The notes beneath the pieces are model-generated. The model had not been told where the DNA came from, ran no database searches, and worked only from the letters and a program-made list of their open reading frames with translations. A DNA stretch of 12,283 nt from Chloroflexota bacterium. GTDB lineage: Bacteria; Chloroflexota; UBA6077; FW602-bin22; JACPQP01. Each line of letters starts with the position of its first letter. The stretch's first letter is position 1. This document shows, in pieces, positions 5,745 to 12,169 of the stretch. The position numbers and the translations under genes are program-made. The stretch spans positions 1 through 12,283 of the forward strand of contig JACPQP010000508.1 in NCBI GenBank assembly GCA_016190465.1, given 5' to 3'.

Positions 5745-8700
5745 ATGGCGACCAGCCCAACAACCGATTTCGTGCATCTGCACGTCCACAGCGAGTACTC
5801 CCTCCTCGATGGCCTTGGCAGCGTCGAGGCGCTCGTGCAACGGGCCAACGGGTACGGGATGGGAGCCCTCGCGCTCACCGACCACGGCGTCCTCTGCGGG
5901 GCGATCGACTTCTACCTGGCCGCGAAGGATGCCGGTCTGAAGCCGCTTCTCGGCTGTGAGCTCTACGTCGCGCCGAACAGCCGGTTTGACAAGCGGCCGA
6001 AGGTGGATACCAGCCCGTACCATCTGTTGCTGCTCGCCCAGAACCAGGCCGGTTACCACAACCTGGTCAAGCTCTCGTCGAAGGCGCAGCTCGAAGGCTT
6101 CTACTACAAGCCCCGGGTCGACCGGGAACTCCTGGCCCAGCACGCCGAGGGCTTGATCTGCCTCAGCGGCTGCGCCTCGGCCGAGATCCCGCGCCTCCTT
6201 TTCCAGGGAGATACGGCGGGGGCACGCCAGGCCGCTGGATGGTATCTCGACGTCTACGGCAAGGAGAACGTCTTCCTGGAGTTGCAGCGCCACGACTGGC
6301 CTGAGCTCGAGGCGGTGAACCGCGAGCTGGTCGCGATGGGCCGCGAGTTCGGGCTGCCCCTCGTGGCGACCAACGACGTCCACTACGTGAACGCCCAGGA
6401 TGCCCGGGCGCAGGAGATCCTTCTCTGCATCCAGACGAACACGACGCTGGCCGACCCGAAGCGGCTGCGAATGCAGGGAGAGAGCTACTACCTGAAGTCG
6501 CCCGAGGAGATGGCGCACCTCTTCGCCGAAGTCCCCGAAGCGCTCCGGATGACCCGGGCCATCGCCGAGCGCTGCAACTGTACGCTCGAGTTCGGCCGGG
6601 TGCAGCTCCCCCAGTTCGGGATACCCGCGGGCCACACGCCCGACTCGTTCCTGGAGCACCTCTGCCGCGAGGGGCTGCGCCGGCGCTTCCCGCGGGCCAC
6701 AGCCGAGATCGAGGAGCGGCTCCGCTACGAGCTATCGGTGATCGCGACCACCGGTTTCGCGCTCTATGTGCTCATCGTCTGGGACATCGTGGCCTACGCC
6801 CGGCAGCGTGGCATCCCGTTCGGGCCGCGCGGCTCGGCGGCGGGCAGCCTCGTCTGCTACCTGCTGGGTATCTCTGATGTCGACCCAATTGCCAACAAGC
6901 TCGTGTTCGAGCGATTCCTGAACATCGAGCGCAAAGAGATGCCCGACATCGACATGGACTTCGCCGATGACCGCCGCGACGAGATGATCGAGTATGTCAC
7001 CCGGAAGTATGGGCGAGATCACGTCGCCCAGATCATCACCTTCGGCACGCTGGGCGCGAAGGCGGCGATTCGAGACGTCGGCCGGGCGATGGGGCTGCCA
7101 TTGACGCTCGTCGACCGGGTCGCCCGGCTGATCCCGTCGCTCCCGCTGCACATCACGATCGGCCAGGCGATGGCCGACCAGCCCGAGCTTCAGCGCCTTT
7201 ACGATGACGACGACGCGGTGAAGCAGCTCGTCGACGCGTCGAAAAGCGTGGAGGGGGTGACGCGCCACGCCTCCACGCACGCGGCGGGCGTCGTCATCTC
7301 GCGCGAGCCGCTGATCGACGTGGTGCCGTTACAGCCGACCGCCCGGGGCGACAGAGGCGAGAACGGCGTGATGACCCAGTACCACATGAATGCCCTGGCG
7401 AAGATCGGGCTCCTGAAGATGGACTTTCTGGGGCTGGCGAACCTGAGCATCCTCCGGCGAGCGCGGGAGATCATCAGCCAGGTCCACGGCGTGGAGCTGG
7501 ATCTGGACCACCTGCCCCCGGACAATGCCCGCACGTTCGCGATGCTCGGCGAGGGCGAGACGACCGCCACGTTCCAGCTCGAAGGCTCGGGGATGCGCCG
7601 CGCCATCAAGGAGCTGAAGCCGACCAGCATCGACGATCTGGCGGCGATGGTCGCGCTCTACCGGCCGGGGCCGATGGAGCACATCCCCCGCTACATCGCG
7701 CGCAAGCACGGTCTCGAGGAGATCGAGTATCCCCATTCCACGCTCGAGCCGATCCTCGAGGATACCTACGGGATCATCGTGTACCAGGACCAGGTGCTCC
7801 AGATCGTCCGGGCGGTCGCCGGCTACTCGCTGGGCCAGGCCGACATCCTCCGAAAGGCCATGGGGAAGAAGATCGCGGAGATCATGGCCAGGGAGCGCGA
7901 CAAGTTCGTCGCCGGCGCCGAGCAAAACGGCCTCACCCGTGAAGAGGCGCAGCACATCTTCGACATCATCGAGCCGTTCGCCGGCTACGCGTTCAACCGC
8001 GCCCACGCCTACTGCTACGCCCACGTCGCGTACCAGACGGCCTACCTCAAGGCCAACTATCCGGTCGAGTATATGACCGCGGTGCTCGCCGCGGCGATGG
8101 GCAACACCGAGAAGGTGGTCACCGCGATCGCCGAATGCCGGAGGCTCGGCACCAGCGTGCTCGGACCAGACATCAACTCCAGTGAGGTCGGCTTCAGCAT
8201 CGAGCCGCGAGAGGGACAGGCGGCGATCCGATTCGGGCTCGCCGCGATCAAGAACGTGGGTGAGGGGGCCGTCCAGCCGATCATCGCGGCCCGGCGGGCC
8301 GGTGGCCCCTTCCGCTCGGTCAACGATTTCTGCCGGCGCGTCGACGTGCGGGCGATGAACAAGCGGGTGCTCGAGAGCCTGATCAAATGCGGTGCGCTCG
8401 ATTGTCTGGGCCCGCGCAGCCAGTTGCTCGCCGTGCTCGACCGGATGATCGGCCTGGCCCAGCTGACCCAGCGCGCTCAGGAGGCTGGCCAGGTCAGCCT
8501 CTTCGACTTGATGCCCGCCGAGATGAGCGTGGCCGAGATCCGGCTTTCCGACCTTCCTGAAGTGCCATCGAAGGAGCGGCTGGCCTGGGAGAAAGAGCTG
8601 CTGGGCATCTACTTCTCCGAGCACCCGTTGCAGCGCATCGCTCGATCTCTCCAGGATACGGTGACCGCGTTCTGCGGCGAGATCGACCAGGACTACGTGG

Positions 8701-9548
8701 GCCGGCGAATCACCGTGGCGGGCGTCGTCACCGGTCAGCGGGTCCTGATGACCAAGAAGCGCGAGCCAATGGTGGCGGCGGCGCTCGAAGACATCCAGGG
8801 CACGCTGGAGATCGTGGTCTTTCCGCGGGTCTACGAGCGCACGCGGGAGCTCTGGCAAGACGAGGCGATCCTGATCATCCAGGGGAAGGTCGACTCGCGG
8901 GACGACCGTATCCAGCTCATCGTCGACGCCGCCGAGCCATACTCGGTGGACGCCGAGCACGAGATCGAGAGTTCGGCGTCCACAGAAGCCGATGCGCCGC
9001 CAGTCCTGGCGCTGGCATCACCAGTTGAGGTGAAGAGTGCGGAACCGATCACTCATCACTCCGAGATGAGCCGCCCGAGCGATGGAACCGGCCACGGCAC
9101 GGGGCGCGGCCGCGAACCCGGTCCGGGCCTCGGGTCCGGCGATGGTCAGGCCTACCGGAGTGGAAACGGGAATGGGAATGGGAATGGGAATGGGAATGGG
9201 AACGGGAATGGGAACGGGAATGGGAACGGAGGCACGGCGCCAGGCCGCCCGGTGACCGCGCGGACCAACGGCGAAGGGAAGGCCCGACCACGCAAGCGGC
9301 TCTCGATCACTCTGGAGCGGGGTCAGGACCCGACCGCCGATGTGGGTCTGTTCCGTCAGGTCGACACGCTGCTTCGCGAGCACCTGGCGGGCGGCGATGA
9401 GGTCCGCCTCTGCTTCGTCGGAGGTGGGCGGGAGCGGGTCGAGCTGGACGCGCCGCACCTGCACGTCCGCTGCGATCTTGCGCTCGAACGGCAGATCGCA
9501 CGGCTTCTTGGCGAATCTGCCGTCCGGATCGAACCCTTGGCGGAATAG
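5745..9548 (+). CDS. dnaE: DNA polymerase III subunit alpha, replicative polymerase
   Basis: DnaE extends new DNA strands at the replication fork. It has 1267 residues, about 100 more than the E. coli protein. An N-terminal PHP domain (about 8-215) keeps the full metal-ligand set seen in PHP domains with exonuclease activity: His13, His15, Asp22, His47, Glu72, His105, Cys143, Asp211 and His213. The polymerase core has PRGSAAGSL (361-369), PDIDMDF with catalytic Asp401 and Asp403, and KMDFLG with the third aspartate Asp560. FAGYAFNRAHAYCYAHVAYQ starts the later finger/tandem-helix region. QVSLF (916-920) fits the internal sliding-clamp motif. An OB-fold follows (about 985-1060). A low-complexity linker with eleven Gly-Asn pairs (1140-1161) then joins a C-terminal domain of about 80 residues. 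The ATG has GGAGG 4 nt upstream. The small membrane-protein gene starts 42 nt after the stop, so the two are probably cotranscribed. Confidence 0.97.
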   Translation: MATSPTTDFVHLHVHSEYSLLDGLGSVEALVQRANGYGMGALALTDHGVLCGAIDFYLAAKDAGLKPLLGCELYVAPNSRFDKRPKVDTSPYHLLLLAQNQAGYHNLVKLSSKAQLEGFYYKPRVDRELLAQHAEGLICLSGCASAEIPRLLFQGDTAGARQAAGWYLDVYGKENVFLELQRHDWPELEAVNRELVAMGREFGLPLVATNDVHYVNAQDARAQEILLCIQTNTTLADPKRLRMQGESYYLKSPEEMAHLFAEVPEALRMTRAIAERCNCTLEFGRVQLPQFGIPAGHTPDSFLEHLCREGLRRRFPRATAEIEERLRYELSVIATTGFALYVLIVWDIVAYARQRGIPFGPRGSAAGSLVCYLLGISDVDPIANKLVFERFLNIERKEMPDIDMDFADDRRDEMIEYVTRKYGRDHVAQIITFGTLGAKAAIRDVGRAMGLPLTLVDRVARLIPSLPLHITIGQAMADQPELQRLYDDDDAVKQLVDASKSVEGVTRHASTHAAGVVISREPLIDVVPLQPTARGDRGENGVMTQYHMNALAKIGLLKMDFLGLANLSILRRAREIISQVHGVELDLDHLPPDNARTFAMLGEGETTATFQLEGSGMRRAIKELKPTSIDDLAAMVALYRPGPMEHIPRYIARKHGLEEIEYPHSTLEPILEDTYGIIVYQDQVLQIVRAVAGYSLGQADILRKAMGKKIAEIMARERDKFVAGAEQNGLTREEAQHIFDIIEPFAGYAFNRAHAYCYAHVAYQTAYLKANYPVEYMTAVLAAAMGNTEKVVTAIAECRRLGTSVLGPDINSSEVGFSIEPREGQAAIRFGLAAIKNVGEGAVQPIIAARRAGGPFRSVNDFCRRVDVRAMNKRVLESLIKCGALDCLGPRSQLLAVLDRMIGLAQLTQRAQEAGQVSLFDLMPAEMSVAEIRLSDLPEVPSKERLAWEKELLGIYFSEHPLQRIARSLQDTVTAFCGEIDQDYVGRRITVAGVVTGQRVLMTKKREPMVAAALEDIQGTLEIVVFPRVYERTRELWQDEAILIIQGKVDSRDDRIQLIVDAAEPYSVDAEHEIESSASTEADAPPVLALASPVEVKSAEPITHHSEMSRPSDGTGHGTGRGREPGPGLGSGDGQAYRSGNGNGNGNGNGNGNGNGNGNGNGGTAPGRPVTARTNGEGKARPRKRLSITLERGQDPTADVGLFRQVDTLLREHLAGGDEVRLCFVGGGRERVELDAPHLHVRCDLALERQIARLLGESAVRIEPLAE
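9162..9227 (+). repeat. (GGGAAY)n hexamer microsatellite within dnaE
   Basis: Eleven tandem hexamers (one GGAAAC, then ten GGGAAT or GGGAAC) encode the Gly-Asn linker of DnaE. A 6-nt unit is two codons, so gain or loss of copies changes linker length without shifting the frame. Ten GGG runs separated by exactly 3 nt also form a dense G-quadruplex motif on the coding strand and in the mRNA. Asn codons vary (AAT/AAC) while nearly every Gly codon is GGG, unlike the mixed Gly codons in the rest of dnaE. Confidence 0.95.
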
Positions 9549-9590
9549 TTTTTGCTCTTTAGCCAGCACGATTGGTGTGGAGCGGGCGCG

Positions 9591-9935
9591 ATGGCATTGA
9601 TCATCCGGTGGGCAGTCCTGTTCGCGGCGATTCTGGTAACGGGGTTCATTGCCCCGCAGTTTTTCGGCTACGACGACCTGGCGTCGGCGGCGATCTTCGC
9701 GGCGATCCTCGGTCTGGTCAATGCCATCATCCGCCCCATTGTCGCGCTGCTCGCGCTGCCGATCACCTGCCTGACGCTCGGGCTGTTCAGCCTGGTTATC
9801 AACGGGCTGATGTTCTGGCTGGCGACCGCGCTGTTCCCCCGGGTGCACGTCAGCGGCTTTCTCGGCGCGATCGTCGCCGCGCTCATCGTCAGCGTGGTGA
9901 GCTGGGTCCTGAATCACTTCGTTCGGTCGGAGTAG
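9591..9935 (+). CDS. Small four-helix membrane protein, Phage_holin_4_2-like
   Basis: The 114-residue, very hydrophobic protein has four likely membrane helices (about 3-21, 31-55, 58-82 and 89-109). The stretch GLVNAIIRPIVALLALPITC followed by LTLGLFSLVINGLMF is the signature of the family named phage holin 4 superfamily (PF04020). Despite the name, it is widespread on bacterial chromosomes away from phages, and its function is unknown. No lysis gene or phage gene is nearby, so a holin role is unlikely. The start at 9591 was chosen because GGAG lies 8 nt upstream and the first helix follows at once; an in-frame ATG at 9552 has no such site. It begins 42 nt after dnaE and probably shares its transcript. 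Confidence 0.85.
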   Translation: MALIIRWAVLFAAILVTGFIAPQFFGYDDLASAAIFAAILGLVNAIIRPIVALLALPITCLTLGLFSLVINGLMFWLATALFPRVHVSGFLGAIVAALIVSVVSWVLNHFVRSE

Positions 9936-10004
9936 AGCGGATTGCAGGTTTCCGATTGGGTTGGGCCGCACCGGTCGGGCCACATGGGGCGCGCGGTGGC
10001 TCAG

Positions 10005-10122
10005 CCAAGTAGGTCGCGGAAAGTTCACCTGCGTCCCGGGAAGGTCCAGGAAGGGCTCCGCCCGTCCTGGCGGGGTTTGGGGTGTCCCCAAAACCATCAA
10101 AAACTTCCTGATACCTACTCAG
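10005..10122 (+). mobile_element. 118-bp MITE-like element, copy 1
   Basis: This transposase-less element is repeated in inverted orientation at 12166-12283 with the same length and 111 of 118 matching bases by hand alignment. The ends are imperfect terminal inverted repeats of about 21 bp (consensus CTAAGTAGGT-N4-GAAAGTT). Two internal palindromes are visible. The first, 10046-10070, pairs CCAGGA with TCCTGG and GGGC with GCCC around a 3-nt loop. The second, 10074-10095, pairs GGTTTGGGG with CCCCAAAACC with one bulged A around TGT. It encodes no protein and must be moved in trans if mobile. CTCAG occurs at 10000-10004 and at the right end (10118-10122) and could be a target duplication or chance. 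It ends 22 bp before the yvcK -35 box. Confidence 0.85.
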
Positions 10123-10143
10123 TATGCGTGCTGCCGGAGTTAC

Positions 10144-10172
10144 TTGCTCAGATGGCAGCGATGTGGTTATAT
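10144..10172 (+). promoter_or_regulatory. Probable yvcK promoter
   Basis: TTGCTC (10144-10149), a 17-nt spacer and TTATAT (10167-10172), the latter preceded by TG-N, make an extended -10 promoter just outside the right end of the 118-bp element. The RNA would start near 10179, giving a leader of about 67 nt. Transcription of yvcK therefore need not cross the element. Confidence 0.55.
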
Positions 10173-10245
10173 AGGGCAACGTGACATCTGGCACGGAGAC
10201 GCGCTCCGATTCGGCTCGGCGCATCGGGAAGGGGGACGGGATATC

Positions 10246-11568
10246 GTGAGTTCGCTGGTCAAGCTACTCTATCCCGGCATGCACATCAAGCGCTGGCTCC
10301 TGCTCCTGCTGATCGGGGTCACCCTCATCAGCCTGGGCGTCGCCTACATGATGACGCAGATGTACCGCACTCAGCCGTTCCCCGAGTTCGTGCGGTACGT
10401 CACGCTCCAGTTCATCGATCGGCCCGTGCGGGGCAGTCTCTTCATCACCGCGGGGGTCATGGTCGCCGCGATCGCCATTTACCAGCTCAGCCGCTCGCTC
10501 CTCGCCCCCTTCCTGGGCGGCCGCACCGACAACATCGTCGACGTCGTCCACCAGTACCACAGCCGAGGTCGGGGGCCGAAGATCGTCGCCATCGGTGGCG
10601 GGACTGGACTGTCGACCTTGCTTCGCGGGCTGAAAGAGTACACGCGGAACCTCACCGCCATCGTCGCGGTCGCCGACGATGGCGGCTCATCCGGGCGGCT
10701 CCGGCAGGAGCTGGGCATCCTGCCCCCCGGCGATTTTCGGCAGTGCCTGGCGGCGCTGGCCGACGTCGAGCCGTTGATGAGCCGGCTCTTCCAGTATCGG
10801 TTCGAGGACGGGGACGGACTCAAAGGCCACAGTTTCGGCAACCTGTACCTGGTGGCGATGACGGCGATCACCGGCAACTTCGAGCAGGCGATCCGAGAGT
10901 CGAGCCGCGTGCTGGCGGTCCGCGGTCAGATCGTCCCTTCCACCCTGGAGAACATCACGCTCTGTGCCGAGTTCGACGACAGCACGGTCGTGGCCGGAGA
11001 GTCGGCGATCCGGTCGGCCGGTAAGGACATCACGCGCCTCTTCCTCCAACCCGAGCGACCAGCGGCCTACCCCGAGGCGATCCGGGCCGTGCTCGATGCC
11101 GATCTCCTGGTGATCGGCCCGGGCAGTCTCTACACCAGCGTGATGCCCAACCTGCTGGTCGAGGATATCGCCCGGGCGATCCGCGTGTCGCGGGCGGTGA
11201 AGGTCTACGTCTGCAACGTGGCGACCGAGCGGGGCGAGACGGACGAGTACCTGGTCAAGGACCACAGCCAGGCCCTCGAACGCCACGTGGGGACCGGACT
11301 CTTCCAATACGTGCTGGTCAACAGCAACTACGACGTCAGCCTGCCGGACCGCTACCAGGGGCGACTCGTCGGCCACGGCGAGAGCGACCTGGGGACGAGC
11401 ACCTATCACGTCGTCTTCGCCGACGTCATCGATTCCGCCAACCCGCTCCGCCATCACCCGAAGAAGCTGGCGCAGAGCCTGCTGCGCGTGTACTACGACC
11501 GCAACCACCTTCAAGAGACGAGCAGCCGGGCCGACGCGAGCTCCGAGACCGTGTTGACCCGGGCGTAG
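10246..11568 (+). CDS. yvcK: YvcK/CofD-like protein with N-terminal membrane anchor
   Basis: The 440-residue protein belongs to the YvcK (GlmR) branch of the CofD-like family. Members bind UDP-sugars and steer carbon to cell-wall precursors; they are needed for growth on gluconeogenic carbon in Bacillus. Two predicted helices (about 16-36 and 65-86) come first, then the Rossmann-like core: GGGTGLS (117-123), DDGGSSGRLR (144-153), PGDFRQ (161-166), GHSFGNL (194-200) and, near the C-terminus, IGPGSLYTSVMPNL. Bacillus YvcK is about 317 residues and lacks the helices, so this form is probably membrane-attached, facing the cytoplasm. The GTG at 10246 was chosen because AAGGGGG lies about 10 nt upstream and the residues after it lead into the first helix; earlier ATGs would translate the repeat element. 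Coenzyme F420 synthesis (true CofD) is a less likely role given the YvcK motifs. No whiA or rapZ is adjacent. Confidence 0.9.
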   Translation: MSSLVKLLYPGMHIKRWLLLLLIGVTLISLGVAYMMTQMYRTQPFPEFVRYVTLQFIDRPVRGSLFITAGVMVAAIAIYQLSRSLLAPFLGGRTDNIVDVVHQYHSRGRGPKIVAIGGGTGLSTLLRGLKEYTRNLTAIVAVADDGGSSGRLRQELGILPPGDFRQCLAALADVEPLMSRLFQYRFEDGDGLKGHSFGNLYLVAMTAITGNFEQAIRESSRVLAVRGQIVPSTLENITLCAEFDDSTVVAGESAIRSAGKDITRLFLQPERPAAYPEAIRAVLDADLLVIGPGSLYTSVMPNLLVEDIARAIRVSRAVKVYVCNVATERGETDEYLVKDHSQALERHVGTGLFQYVLVNSNYDVSLPDRYQGRLVGHGESDLGTSTYHVVFADVIDSANPLRHHPKKLAQSLLRVYYDRNHLQETSSRADASSETVLTRA

Positions 11569-11619
11569 GGCGGACGGGCGTTGGTCCCCTCTACCCCCGA
11601 CTGCCGTTCCTGAGCCGGG

Positions 11620-11666
11620 CCCCCACCAGGGGCTGGGGGGAAGCGCTCTCCCTCTCTCTGGGAGAG
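11620..11666 (+). terminator. Possible yvcK terminator (two stem-loops, no U-tract)
   Basis: CCCCCA (11620-11625) pairs with TGGGGG (11634-11639), and CTCTCCC (11646-11652) pairs with GGGAGAG (11660-11666). They lie 50-100 nt past the yvcK stop and before the promoter of the next gene, the right place for transcript ends. No T-run follows, so termination is only inferred; they may instead be intergenic palindromic repeats. Confidence 0.3.
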
Positions 11667-11682
11667 GCACCCCGCGCGCAGC

Positions 11683-11711
11683 TTGCGCCGAACGGGGTCA
11701 GCCCGTACAAT
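11683..11711 (+). promoter_or_regulatory. Promoter of the DksA/TraR-like gene
   Basis: TTGCGC (11683-11688), a 17-nt spacer and TACAAT (11706-11711) match the housekeeping sigma consensus well. The RNA start would be near 11718, leaving a leader of about 83 nt that contains the stem-loop at 11760-11777. The gene thus has its own promoter separate from yvcK. Confidence 0.65.
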
Positions 11712-11759
11712 TCAGATACAGTCACGCGGTTATCCCACGTTGTTCCAATGATGGACGCT

Positions 11760-11777
11760 GCTTCCGTCGGCGGAAGC
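11760..11777 (+). promoter_or_regulatory. Leader stem-loop before the DksA/TraR-like gene
   Basis: GCTTCCG (11760-11766) pairs perfectly with CGGAAGC (11771-11777) around a TCGG loop. It ends 12 nt before the AGGAGG ribosome-binding site (11790-11795), so it leaves that site free but could affect mRNA stability or translation. It matches no riboswitch known to me. Confidence 0.45.
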
Positions 11778-11800
11778 GCCGTAGGGGTCAGGAGGTTGCA

Positions 11801-12169
11801 ATGGCTGCACAGTTGTCGGTTGACACGTTCCGTCGTCGGCTCGACGACGAGCGCGAGCGTCTCCAGGGCGAGATCGCCACGATGGCCGCCTACTTGCCGG
11901 AGTACGATGGGTCGCCCAACGACTCCCACTACGGTAACCACGTGGCCGACGAGGCTTCGGACACCTTCGAGGAAGAGAAGGCGCTCGCGCTGCACGCTCA
12001 CCTCCGCGGAATGCTCGAGGAAGTCGAGGCCGCGCTGGTGAGGATTCACCGGGGCACGTTTGGCCGGTGCGAGCACTGTCACCAGCCGATCGCCTCCGAG
12101 CGGCTCGAGGCGATCTCCTGGGCTCGCTTCTGCATCGACTGCCAGGCTCAGGCGGAGCGCACTCGCTAA
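11801..12169 (+). CDS. DksA/TraR-type C4 zinc-finger protein
   Basis: The 122-residue protein has an N-terminal acidic helical region (about 1-80) probably forming a coiled coil, then a C4 zinc finger: CEHC, 17 residues, CIDC. This C-X2-C-X17-C-X2-C spacing is that of DksA/TraR proteins. DksA and TraR insert a coiled coil into the RNA polymerase secondary channel and change promoter choice, DksA together with ppGpp. The N-terminal part here, with SPNDSHYGNHVADEASDTFE, is closer to the YteA/general-stress-protein 16O group found outside Proteobacteria, whose role is less clear. The ATG has AGGAGG 5 nt upstream. The stop codon TAA (12167-12169) lies inside the first four bases of the 118-bp repeat element that starts at 12166, so the natural C-terminus may have been set by that insertion. 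The zinc finger is complete, and only five residues follow its last cysteine region. Confidence 0.9.
   Translation: MAAQLSVDTFRRRLDDERERLQGEIATMAAYLPEYDGSPNDSHYGNHVADEASDTFEEEKALALHAHLRGMLEEVEAALVRIHRGTFGRCEHCHQPIASERLEAISWARFCIDCQAQAERTR

Larger units (their letters stand above)
9936..10245. other. Intergenic region holding a MITE-like element and yvcK promoter
   Basis: This 310-bp gap is largely explained by the 118-bp element at 10005-10122 and the promoter at 10144-10172. The first 69 bp, after the membrane-protein stop, show nothing recognisable. The yvcK frame remains open back to 9961, but that part translates the repeat element and is not taken as coding. Confidence 0.6.

Noticed and set aside
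7329..8960. 543-codon minus-strand open frame inside dnaE
   Set aside because: The plus strand here encodes conserved DnaE motifs without interruption; the reverse frame is a high-GC shadow.
9591..9935. Prophage or lysis cassette based on the holin-like protein
   Set aside because: There is no endolysin, portal, capsid or integrase nearby. The family is common on chromosomes outside phages, and the gene is coupled to dnaE.
9018..10100. 360-codon minus-strand frame with Pro-Ile/Pro-Val repeats
   Set aside because: The repeat residues are the reverse translation of the dnaE hexamer tract, and the frame also crosses the holin-like gene and the 118-bp element.
9961..10245. Longer yvcK start including 95 extra codons
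   Set aside because: It would translate the 118-bp repeat element and the yvcK promoter; the GTG at 10246 has a ribosome-binding site.
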